5,232 nt of DNA from an uncultured Oscillibacter sp. (GCA_910585165.1 CAJUBX010000114.1:1-5232), one strand, 5' to 3'. Positions 1 through 4,766 are shown, numbered from the stretch's first letter. Notes: a model not told the origin generated them from the sequence alone. Numbers and translations are program-made.

Positions 1-55
1 CATGGCCGGAATCCCTTGCTATTACTGCATTTGTTGAGTTTTACTCATGGCTGGG

Positions 56-91
56 AATAAAAGAACCGGAGTGACGTTCACCCCGATTCTT
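56..91 (-). terminator. Rho-independent terminator of ackA
   Basis: Read on the minus strand, just after the ackA stop codon, two 14-base arms (plus-strand 61-74 and 78-91) pair along their whole length with two G-U wobbles around a 3-base loop. The stem is followed by a T-rich tail (TTCTTTTATT). This is the classic intrinsic terminator form and it ends the ackA message about 10 bases after the stop. The opposite strand also has a T-rich stretch beyond the stem (TTCTTTTCACGCTTTTA), so it may also stop rightward transcripts. The rest of positions 1-60 shows nothing I can name. Confidence 0.88.
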
Positions 92-100
92 TTCACGCTT

Positions 101-1297
101 TTACTTCTTCACAATCTCCGCCGTGTCCATGGCGATCATAAGCTCCTCGTTGGTGGGAATCAGCAGCACCTTGACCTTGGAATCGGGGGCGGAAATCACC
201 GCTTCCTTCCCCCGGACGGCGTTGGCCTCGGCGTCCAGCTTCACGCCCATGAACTCCAGGCCCTCGCACACCATGGCCCGGATGGCCTTGTCGTTCTCGC
301 CCACGCCGGCGGTGAAGATGACCGCGTCCACGCCGCCCATGGCGGCGGCGTAAGTGCCCACGTACTTTTTCACCTCATAGGCGAATTTCTGCTGGGCCAG
401 AGCCGCCTTCTCATCGCCCTTCCCGGCGGCGCTTTCCAGGTCCCGGAAGTCGGAGCTGACGCAGCTCAGGCCCTCCACGCCGGACTTCTTGTTCAGGGCA
501 TTCAGCATCTCGTCGATGCCCATCCCCCGCTTGTTCATCTCATACTGGAGGATGCCCGCGTCCAGGTCCCCGGACCGGGTGCCCATGGGCACGCCCGCAA
601 GCGGGGTAAAGCCCATGGAGGTGTCCACGCTTTTGCCCCCGCTGACTGCGGCGATGGAGGAGCCGTTGCCCAGGTGGCAGGAAATGAGCTTGAGCTCCTC
701 CGGCTTTTTGCCAAGCATGGCGGCGGCCCGGCCCGCCACATACTTGTGGCTGGTGCCGTGGAAACCGTAGCGGCGGACCTTGTCCTCCTCATACCAGGCG
801 TAGGGCAGGGCGTACATGTAGGCCTGGGGGGGCATGGTCTGGTGGAAGGCGGTGTCGAACACGGCCACCATGGGCACGCCGGGCATGACCTTCTGGCAGG
901 CCCGGATGCCGGTGAGGTTGGCGGGGTTGTGGAGGGGGGCCAGGGGGATGCAGTCCTCGATGGCCTTGAGCACCGCCTCGTCAATCAGCACGGATTTGTT
1001 GAACGCCTCGCCGCCGTGGACCACCCGGTGGCCCACCGCGCCGATCTCGCTCATGGAGGAAATCACGCCGTTATCCTTGTCCGCCACCGCGTCCAGCACG
1101 GCCTGGATGGCCTCGGAGTGAGTGGGCATGGGGATGTCGACGGCGTCCAGGGTCTTCTTCCCCTCGGCCTTGTAGGTGAATTTGCCGTCGATGCCGATGC
1201 GCTCGCACAGGCCCTTGGCCAGCACAGCGCCGCTCTCCGGGTTCAAGAGCTGATACTTCAAGGAAGAACTCCCCGCGTTGATGACCAGAATATTCAT
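101..1297 (-). CDS. ackA: Acetate kinase
   Basis: Cytoplasmic acetate kinase (ASKHA fold) interconverting acetate + ATP and acetyl phosphate + ADP. With phosphotransacetylase it yields ATP during fermentation. The 398-residue length is typical. Residues align with the numbering known for the Methanosarcina enzyme: N7, S10, S12 and K14 in the NAGSSSLK motif, R91 in GHRVVHGG, H123, D148 in VFDTAFHQ, H180 in GFHGTSHKYV, R241 in MGTRSGDLD, and E384 in PTNEE. All known catalytic and substrate residues are therefore present, and the GVGEN adenine-site loop is at 331-335. The ATG start is preceded 9 bases upstream by AGAGGAG (plus-strand 1307-1313). The gene is divergent from tmcAL and is closed by a terminator. 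The usual partner pta is not in the window; transcription looks monocistronic here. Identification is firm. Confidence 0.98.
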   Translation of the reverse strand: MNILVINAGSSSLKYQLLNPESGAVLAKGLCERIGIDGKFTYKAEGKKTLDAVDIPMPTHSEAIQAVLDAVADKDNGVISSMSEIGAVGHRVVHGGEAFNKSVLIDEAVLKAIEDCIPLAPLHNPANLTGIRACQKVMPGVPMVAVFDTAFHQTMPPQAYMYALPYAWYEEDKVRRYGFHGTSHKYVAGRAAAMLGKKPEELKLISCHLGNGSSIAAVSGGKSVDTSMGFTPLAGVPMGTRSGDLDAGILQYEMNKRGMGIDEMLNALNKKSGVEGLSCVSSDFRDLESAAGKGDEKAALAQQKFAYEVKKYVGTYAAAMGGVDAVIFTAGVGENDKAIRAMVCEGLEFMGVKLDAEANAVRGKEAVISAPDSKVKVLLIPTNEELMIAMDTAEIVKK

Positions 1298-1318
1298 GAT
1301 GACCGTCTCCTCTTTTTG

Positions 1319-1342
1319 GGGGAAGCCCTTGCGGGATTCCCC
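1319..1342 (-). promoter_or_regulatory. GCAA-tetraloop hairpin in the ackA leader
   Basis: In the predicted ackA mRNA leader, GGGGAA pairs with UUCCCC. After one U/C mismatch, CCC pairs with GGG, closed by a GCAA (GNRA-type) tetraloop. The RNA then continues CCAAAAAGAGGAG, which is the ribosome binding site region. There is no U tract on either strand, so it is not a terminator. It could stabilise the message or tune translation. A second, looser hairpin (CAGGGAA / TTCCCTG, plus-strand 1365-1371 and 1390-1396) lies farther upstream in the same leader. The structures are visible; the role is inference. Confidence 0.45.
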
Positions 1343-1349
1343 GGTTTCA

Positions 1350-1355
1350 TATAAT
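1350..1355 (+). promoter_or_regulatory. Possible -10 box for tmcAL (weak promoter)
   Basis: A perfect TATAAT lies on the plus strand, with a poor -35 candidate (TTGCGG, 1329-1334) at a short 15-base spacing. It is the best rightward -10 box I found before tmcAL and would give a leader of about 130 bases. It lies inside the ackA leader and points toward the ackA promoter, so if both are used the two transcripts overlap by roughly 40 bases. The box could be chance in an AT-rich patch. Confidence 0.3.
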
Positions 1356-1408
1356 ATAGAGCGGCAGGGAAGGGCGAGAGGCCCCCGCTTTCCCTGTTGT
1401 CCAACTTC

Positions 1409-1436
1409 ATTATACCAGACTTTTCGGGAGTTACAA
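1409..1436 (-). promoter_or_regulatory. Promoter of ackA (sigma-70/A type)
   Basis: On the minus strand there is TTGTAA (-35, 1431-1436), a 16-base spacer and TATAAT (-10, 1409-1414), with a TG extended -10 element (TGGTATAAT). The predicted start is near 1402, giving an ackA leader of about 105 bases. The perfect extended -10 makes up for the 4-of-6 match at -35. I see no clear CcpA cre site next to it. Confidence 0.7.
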
Positions 1437-1453
1437 CCGCTTTTTTACCAAAC

Positions 1454-1470
1454 TGTCACTTTTTTGTCAC
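1454..1470. repeat. Tandem TGTCAC repeat, 11-base period
   Basis: TGTCAC occurs at 1454-1459 and again at 1465-1470, one DNA helical turn apart and separated by T5. It lies about 50-70 bases upstream of the predicted ackA start, a usual place for an activator, and 20-36 bases before the tmcAL start codon. It could be a regulator site or simply chance in a T-rich stretch. No known consensus is claimed. Confidence 0.3.
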
Positions 1471-1476
1471 CACTTC

Positions 1477-1483
1477 AAGGGGG
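1477..1483 (+). promoter_or_regulatory. Ribosome binding site that fixes the tmcAL start
   Basis: AAGGGGG lies 6 bases before the ATG at 1490. The reading frame stays open upstream to a TTG at 1397, but that codon has no such site. This SD, plus the family's usual N-terminus, selects 1490. Confidence 0.75.
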
Positions 1484-1489
1484 AATTTT

Positions 1490-2698
1490 ATGGCCGCCGC
1501 TGGTATCATTGCAGAATACAATCCCCTTCATATGGGCCACGCCTACCTGATGGCGGAGGCCCGCCGCCGCCTGGGGCCGGATACTGGAATTGTCTGCGTC
1601 ATGAGCGGGTACTATGTCCAGCGGGGGGATTTTGCCGTCGCCGGCAAGTTCGCCCGGGCCGCCGCCGCCGTGCGAAGCGGGGCGGACCTGGTGCTGGAGC
1701 TGCCCGTCCCCTGGGCCCTTTCCTCTGCGGAGGGCTTCGCCGCTGGGGCCGTGGAGCTTTTGAAAGCCGCCGGGGTAGTCTCCCATCTGGTCTTCGGCAG
1801 CGAGGGCGGGGACTCCGCCCCCCTGGTCCGCTGCGCGGAGGCCCTGTGCTCGGAGGACTTTTCCCGCAGGCTCCGGGAGGAGCTGAAAAAGGGCGACAGC
1901 TTCCCCGCCGCCCGCCAGCGGGCTGCGGCGGCCCTGCTTTCCGGGGAGGATGCCAAGGCTCTGGAACGGCCCAACGACACTCTGGGCGTGGAATACTGCA
2001 AGGCCCTCCGGGGCAGCGGCATCCGACCTGTCGCCGTTCCCCGCCGGGGGGCGGGACACGGCAGCGTGTCCGCCGGTGACGGCTTTGCCTCCGCCTCCGC
2101 CGTCCGGGCGCTGCTCCGGCGGGGGGAGGAGAGCGCGGCCCTCTCCCTCATGGTCCCCGCCATGGCGGAGGCATACCAGGAGGAGCGGGCCGCAGGCCGG
2201 GCTCCCGCCGGGCTCTGGAACTGCGAACGGGCCGTTCTGGCCAGGCTCCGGTTTCTGGAGGAGGAGGACTGGGCCGCCCAGGACACTGGGAACGAGGGCC
2301 TCTACCGCCGCTTTGCCCGCTCCGCCGGGTCCGCCGCGTCCCTGGAGGAGCTGCTGGAAACCGTGAAAACAAAACGCTACCCCCTGGCCCGGCTCCGCCG
2401 GACGGTATTCCGGGCCTATTTGGGGCTGCCCCCAGCGCCGCCGGAGCGGCCCGCCTACCTTCGGGTCCTGGCGGCCAACGAACGGGGGACGGCCCTGCTG
2501 GCAGGGATGCGGACCGCCGCCTCCCTGCCGGTTCTGACCAAGCCCGCCGCCGTCCGCCGCCTGCCGGGAGAGGCCCAGCGCCTGTTCGCCCTGGAGGCCC
2601 GGGCGGGCCGCCTTTACGCCCTGGCCTGTCCCGGCCCCGCCGCCGTCCCGGACGAGTGGCGGACCGGTCCGGTCATTTTCAAGGGGGGAGCGGGCTGA
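1490..2698 (+). CDS. tmcAL: tRNA(Met) cytidine acetate ligase (TmcAL / YlbM family)
   Basis: TmcAL activates acetate with ATP to acetyl-AMP and transfers the acetyl group to the wobble cytidine (C34) of elongator tRNA-Met, making ac4C and protecting AUG decoding. From the ATG at 1490 the protein has 402 residues, near the roughly 400-415 usual for the family. Visible hallmarks are the N-terminal nucleotidyltransferase motif GIIAEYNPLHMGH (5-17, the HxGH signature), MSGYYVQRGDFA (38-49), RSGADLVLELP (62-72), VFGSE (101-105), RPNDTLGVEY (160-169), SASAVRALL (201-209), and the C-terminal blocks TKRYPLARLRRTVFRAYL (294-311) and PAYLRVLAANERG (321-333). Codon use is extremely GC-rich with many Ala, Arg and Gly residues, and the second half is more Ala/Pro-rich than usual. 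It is followed after 18 bases by the lipoprotein gene on the same strand and is divergent from ackA, with which it shares acetate and ATP as substrates. Confidence 0.93.
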   Translation: MAAAGIIAEYNPLHMGHAYLMAEARRRLGPDTGIVCVMSGYYVQRGDFAVAGKFARAAAAVRSGADLVLELPVPWALSSAEGFAAGAVELLKAAGVVSHLVFGSEGGDSAPLVRCAEALCSEDFSRRLREELKKGDSFPAARQRAAAALLSGEDAKALERPNDTLGVEYCKALRGSGIRPVAVPRRGAGHGSVSAGDGFASASAVRALLRRGEESAALSLMVPAMAEAYQEERAAGRAPAGLWNCERAVLARLRFLEEEDWAAQDTGNEGLYRRFARSAGSAASLEELLETVKTKRYPLARLRRTVFRAYLGLPPAPPERPAYLRVLAANERGTALLAGMRTAASLPVLTKPAAVRRLPGEAQRLFALEARAGRLYALACPGPAAVPDEWRTGPVIFKGGAG

Positions 2699-2716
2699 AC
2701 AAAGGAGGAACCCCCT

Positions 2717-3583
2717 ATGAGTACCATGATCGCGCTGCTGCTGGTTCTGTCCGCCCTGACGGGCTGCGCCGGAGAGACGCTGATAAACGTGAAAAGCGCC
2801 CTGCCGGACCCTCCCGCCGAAGCCATCGCCTACTCGGTGGAACTGGAGATATACGAGGAAACCGTCCGGGACGGGGACGGCACGGCGCTGGCGGAGTGCT
2901 CCTACGAACTGCCGGTGCTGAACGTGGCGCTGGAGGACGGAAGCGTTTTGCAGCGCGCCGCCTCGGAGGAGCAGGAACGGGCCCTGGCGGCGGCGGAAAC
3001 CTTCAATGCCCGCTTCGCCCAGTGGAGGACCAATCCCGGGACGCTGGCGGAAGCCGCCAGGGAGGACCAGGCTTTCCGGAATGAGTCGGGCCTGGAGCCC
3101 GTGGCCTATACGGACGATTTGAGCTGTACCGTCTACCAGACGGAGCGCCTCATCAGCGTCTCCGGCGTTTACTGCACCTATACCGGCGGGGCCCACCCCA
3201 ACAGCATCCTGATGAGCTGGAACTTCGACCTGGACAGCGGAACCTTTTTCGAGCCGGATTTCCTGGAGGAGGACGGCAGGCTGAAGGAGTTCGTGGCGGC
3301 GGAGCTGGTGCGCCAGGCAGAGGAGGACGCTTTGGAAAACGGCCTGGCCCCCGGCGACTACCTTTGGCCGGATTATGAGAGCATCCTGGCGGACTGGACC
3401 AACTACGCCGTCAGCTTTGACGAGGAGGGCATGACCGTGGGCTTCTCCCCCTACGAGCTGGCCTGCTACGCCGCTGGGCCCCAGGTGTTCCGCCTGACCT
3501 ATGACCAGCTGCGGCCCCATCTGGGCCAGCACGGCAGAGCGGTGCTGGGGCTGGAGGACGGCGGCGGGCAGGCGGCAGACTAA
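2717..3583 (+). CDS. Putative lipoprotein with DUF3298-type (RsiV/PdaC-like) C-terminal domain
   Basis: Predicted surface-anchored protein of 288 residues. The N-terminus is a short hydrophobic stretch ending in the lipobox LTGC with C17, so it should be lipidated and exposed outside the membrane. Residues 40-145 resemble the N-terminal part (DUF4163-like) that often precedes DUF3298. Residues 150-268 carry the DUF3298 hallmarks YTGGAHPN (155-162), WNFDLDSGTFFEPDF (168-182), and GFSPYELACYAAGP (242-255) followed by FRLTYDQLRPHL. Such domains occur in the anti-sigma factor RsiV (lysozyme binding) and the deacetylase PdaC. Here there is no deacetylase domain and no cytoplasmic anti-sigma part, so ligand or cell-wall sensing is only an inference. 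AAAGGAGG lies 8 bases before the ATG. An in-frame stop 21 bases upstream excludes a longer start, so the lack of any Lys/Arg before the hydrophobic core is real and unusual. It is probably co-transcribed with tmcAL. Confidence 0.82.
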   Translation: MSTMIALLLVLSALTGCAGETLINVKSALPDPPAEAIAYSVELEIYEETVRDGDGTALAECSYELPVLNVALEDGSVLQRAASEEQERALAAAETFNARFAQWRTNPGTLAEAAREDQAFRNESGLEPVAYTDDLSCTVYQTERLISVSGVYCTYTGGAHPNSILMSWNFDLDSGTFFEPDFLEEDGRLKEFVAAELVRQAEEDALENGLAPGDYLWPDYESILADWTNYAVSFDEEGMTVGFSPYELACYAAGPQVFRLTYDQLRPHLGQHGRAVLGLEDGGGQAAD

Positions 3584-3680
3584 CGGCGGCTGCATGACAC
3601 GGGCCAGGCGGAGCTGGGCCCGCGCCCGTCAAGGACGCTAAGAACGCCCTGCGTCATTTCCGCCTCGAACGTCTGCCGGG

Positions 3681-3701
3681 AATTTCCAGAGTTCTGAAAT
3701 T
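3681..3701. repeat. Imperfect AT-rich dyad beside the GC palindrome
   Basis: AATTTCCAGA and TCTGAAATT form an inverted repeat with one bulged C and a very short centre, directly before the 28-base palindrome. As RNA it would fold as an 8-pair stem with an AGTT loop. It may add to termination of the leftward transcript coming through the palindrome. The remaining spacer from 3584 holds no gene that I can see. Confidence 0.35.
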
Positions 3702-3702
3702 G

Positions 3703-3740
3703 AGGGCCGCCTTCCCGGGAAGGCGGCCCTGCCTTTAATA
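3703..3740. terminator. Bidirectional terminator between convergent genes (28-base perfect palindrome)
   Basis: Positions 3703-3730 form a perfect 14+14 inverted repeat (AGGGCCGCCTTCCC and its complement). Rightward it is followed by GCCTTTAATA, a weak T tract. Leftward it is followed by CAATTTCAG, so neither tail is strong. It lies exactly between the end of the lipoprotein gene and the stop of the leftward membrane-protein gene (4 bases past the palindrome), the usual place for a shared terminator. The stem is very strong, but the short U tails lower certainty about mechanism. Confidence 0.7.
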
Positions 3741-4184
3741 CTTCTTTTCTAGCAGCTTATAAAAGACTGCCCCGGCCAGGTATTGGATCACCAAAAACGC
3801 CGCCAGGTACAGGGTTATCAGCCTGGAGGCTCCCTCCTCCGTCAAACCCAGCTTTCCCAGAATCGAGAAAGCCAGAATGGAGACCGCCGTCACAAGCAGT
3901 CCCAAAATGTAGGCGTAACGCCCGGACTTGTTCCGCAGCATCTCCTTCCGCTCATCACGAAGCTCAATCTGCTCCTCCTCCAGATGCCGCCGGTAGGAAT
4001 CGCGGGTTTCCAGCCGGGTCCATTTGAAGTATTTGTAGACCATCATCGCGCCGGGGCACACCAAAGCACCGAAGAAGCCGCAGAGCAGGCTGCTTAGCGG
4101 CGTGTCCCAGATAACGGCCCCGGCCAGACAGATAAGACCCACGGCGATCATCCTGATTCCGGTCCAAAGACAGCTCTTTTTCAC
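3735..4184 (-). CDS. Small four-helix membrane protein of unknown function, partner of XRE regulator
   Basis: 149 residues that I cannot assign to a named function. Four hydrophobic segments are visible at about 9-26, 30-50, 90-110 and 121-144. Between helices 2 and 3 is a highly charged helical stretch (about 51-89, rich in Glu, Arg and Lys) with the piece ELRDERKEMLRNKSGRYAY. A DER-x-x-x-x-x-x-K motif next to a membrane helix recalls small membrane proteins of the DUF2178 type, but this is only a resemblance. By the positive-inside rule the charged linker and both ends should be cytoplasmic. Translation starts at GTG (4184), which overlaps the stop of the upstream HTH gene as GTGA, with AGAGGAG 9 bases before it. 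That strongly suggests translational coupling. Pairs of a tiny HTH regulator and a multi-helix membrane protein are common in Firmicutes, with roles often unknown or linked to stress and antimicrobial exposure. Confidence 0.82.
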   Translation of the reverse strand: MKKSCLWTGIRMIAVGLICLAGAVIWDTPLSSLLCGFFGALVCPGAMMVYKYFKWTRLETRDSYRRHLEEEQIELRDERKEMLRNKSGRYAYILGLLVTAVSILAFSILGKLGLTEEGASRLITLYLAAFLVIQYLAGAVFYKLLEKKY

Positions 4185-4387
4185 GGCGTTTCACTCCTCT
4201 CATAAATAAAGATCTCCTCAATGGGAAGCCCGAAAAAATCCGAAATGGCAAAGGCCAATTCCAGGGACGGGCTGTAGCGCCCGTTTTCGATGGAGCTGAC
4301 GGTCTGCCGGGAAACCCGGATGGCCCGGGCGAAATCCTCCTGCTTGAGGTCCCGGCTTTTCCGCAGTTCTTCCACGCGGTTTTTCAT
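4181..4387 (-). CDS. XRE/Cro-type HTH transcriptional regulator (68 aa)
   Basis: A minimal DNA-binding protein that is almost only an HTH_3 domain (residues 5-60). The pattern is LRKSRDLKQEDFARAIRVSR for helices 1-2, QTVSSIENGRYSPS for the recognition helix and following turn, then LELAFAISDFFGLPIEEIF for helices 4-5. It has no sensor or ligand domain, so it probably acts as a small dimeric repressor whose signal is unknown; the membrane partner might supply it. AAAGGAGG lies 5 bases before the ATG at 4387. It is the first gene of the cassette and overlaps the membrane protein gene by 4 bases. Upstream is a near-consensus promoter with three copies of a dyad that fits the site of such a protein, predicting autorepression. 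Class identification is firm; targets are inferred. Confidence 0.93.
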   Translation of the reverse strand: MKNRVEELRKSRDLKQEDFARAIRVSRQTVSSIENGRYSPSLELAFAISDFFGLPIEEIFIYERSETP

Positions 4388-4414
4388 AGCCGCCTCCTTT
4401 CACACAGCAGTTTT

Positions 4415-4430
4415 GTAAAGGCTCCTTTGC
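4415..4430. promoter_or_regulatory. Operator-like dyad 1 (leader)
   Basis: GTAAAGGCTCCTTTGC matches the perfect copy at 4457-4472 in 14 of 16 positions. It lies about 40-55 bases downstream of the predicted start of the HTH cassette transcript. It overlaps a second inverted repeat (GCTCCT-N8-AGGAGC, 4421-4440) that would form a hairpin in the leader RNA. Confidence 0.6.
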
Positions 4431-4456
4431 ATTCAGGAGCGGCCGTCTCCCTATAT

Positions 4457-4472
4457 GTAAAGGTTCCTTTAC
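4457..4472. promoter_or_regulatory. Operator-like dyad 2 (perfect copy, over the start site)
   Basis: GTAAAGG-TT-CCTTTAC is a perfect 7+7 inverted repeat with a 2-base centre. It lies just downstream of the -10 box and covers the predicted transcription start near 4470, the position expected for a repressor that blocks open-complex formation. Confidence 0.7.
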
Positions 4473-4476
4473 TCAT

Positions 4477-4505
4477 ATCCTATCACAGCCCGCCTAGTTT
4501 GTCAA
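4477..4505 (-). promoter_or_regulatory. Promoter of the HTH-membrane protein cassette
   Basis: On the minus strand there is a perfect TTGACA (4500-4505), an optimal 17-base spacer and TAGGAT (4477-4482, 4 of 6). Predicted start is near 4470, with a leader of about 83 bases. The -35 box is overlapped by dyad 3 and the start site by dyad 2. A promoter this good suggests strong expression unless it is repressed. Confidence 0.82.
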
Positions 4506-4516
4506 GTATCCTTTAC
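4501..4516. promoter_or_regulatory. Operator-like dyad 3 (over the -35 box)
   Basis: GTCAAGTATCCTTTAC matches the perfect dyad in 13 of 16 positions, with a full right half-site CCTTTAC and a degraded left half that doubles as the -35 box. Its centre is 44 bases from dyad 2, about four helical turns. Confidence 0.6.
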
Positions 4517-4668
4517 ATATATTTGTGAGAACACTCCCCAGAGGATTTCGGGACATTCCCCGCAGGGCGGAGCGCCGCAATAATTTAAAATAGGACTTTA
4601 GTATTTTTGAGATATCTGGAGGAAACGCCTGAAATTCTAAGAATTTTTGCCATTGAGTGAAATTCCTG
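4517..4668. other. Gene-free spacer between divergent promoters
   Basis: About 150 bases without a supported gene. It contains a short GC hairpin (GGCG-GAG-CGCC, 4566-4576) followed by an AT-rich run, and an almost perfect AT dyad AAATTCT-A-AGAATTT (4632-4646) whose left half GAAATTC recurs at 4659-4665 just before the rplM -35 box. The AT-rich part could act as an UP-like element or regulator site for rplM; no function is shown. Confidence 0.4.
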
Positions 4669-4697
4669 TTGACATCGCAGGAAGGGCATGGTATAAA
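4669..4697 (+). promoter_or_regulatory. Promoter of the rplM-rpsI operon
   Basis: TTGACA (4669-4674, perfect), a 17-base spacer and TATAAA (4692-4697, 5 of 6) form a strong housekeeping promoter, as expected for ribosomal protein genes. The predicted start is near 4703-4705, leaving a leader of about 62 bases before rplM. Confidence 0.85.
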
Positions 4698-4701
4698 TAG
4701 T

Positions 4702-4760
4702 CTTGCTCCGCAAGGAGTTCTTACTTTGTTCAACCAATTGGAAACTATATTGATGGAGGA
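4702..4760 (+). promoter_or_regulatory. Structured rplM leader, possible L13 autoregulatory leader
   Basis: The short 5' leader can fold as a 5' hairpin CUCC-GCAA-GGAG (4706-4717, GNRA tetraloop, with an additional G-U pair). A second element follows in which AGUUC (4716-4720) pairs with GAAACU (4741-4746) around an inner CAA-CCAA-UUG. The ribosome binding site GGAGG is at 4755-4759. Position and length fit the L13 ribosomal-protein leader family known from Firmicutes, in which L13 is thought to control its own message, but I have not matched it to that family's covariance model. CUCC could alternatively pair with the GGAG of the ribosome binding site, giving a simple switch. Confidence 0.45.
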
Positions 4761-4766
4761 AAGACC

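Noticed and set aside
1..20. Possible leftward start codon (CAT at 1-3 on the plus strand) of a gene beyond the left edge
   Set aside because: Upstream bases on that strand show only a poor purine stretch and no coding sequence is visible, so it cannot be supported.
47..1354. A 1.3-kb plus-strand open frame opposite ackA
   Set aside because: Antisense shadow of a clear acetate kinase gene; composition rich in His, Gly and Val with no family features.
1397..1489. A longer tmcAL protein starting at TTG 1397
   Set aside because: It would add 31 residues not typical of the family, lacks a good ribosome binding site and overlaps the ackA promoter. The ATG at 1490 has AAGGGGG and gives the normal N-terminus.
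1475..3595. A 2.1-kb open frame on the minus strand opposite tmcAL and the lipoprotein gene
   Set aside because: It runs antisense across two well-supported genes, is low-complexity (Gly, Pro, Arg, Gln, Ala), has no ribosome binding site and matches no family I know. GC-rich third positions produce such shadow frames.
4391..4402. A fourth operator-like TCCTTT near the HTH start codon
   Set aside because: These bases are simply the complement of the AAAGGAGG ribosome binding site; there is no matching left half-site.
4566..4590. GC hairpin followed by an AT-rich run as a terminator
   Set aside because: The stem has only four pairs, the tail is mixed A/T, and no gene ends nearby on either strand.
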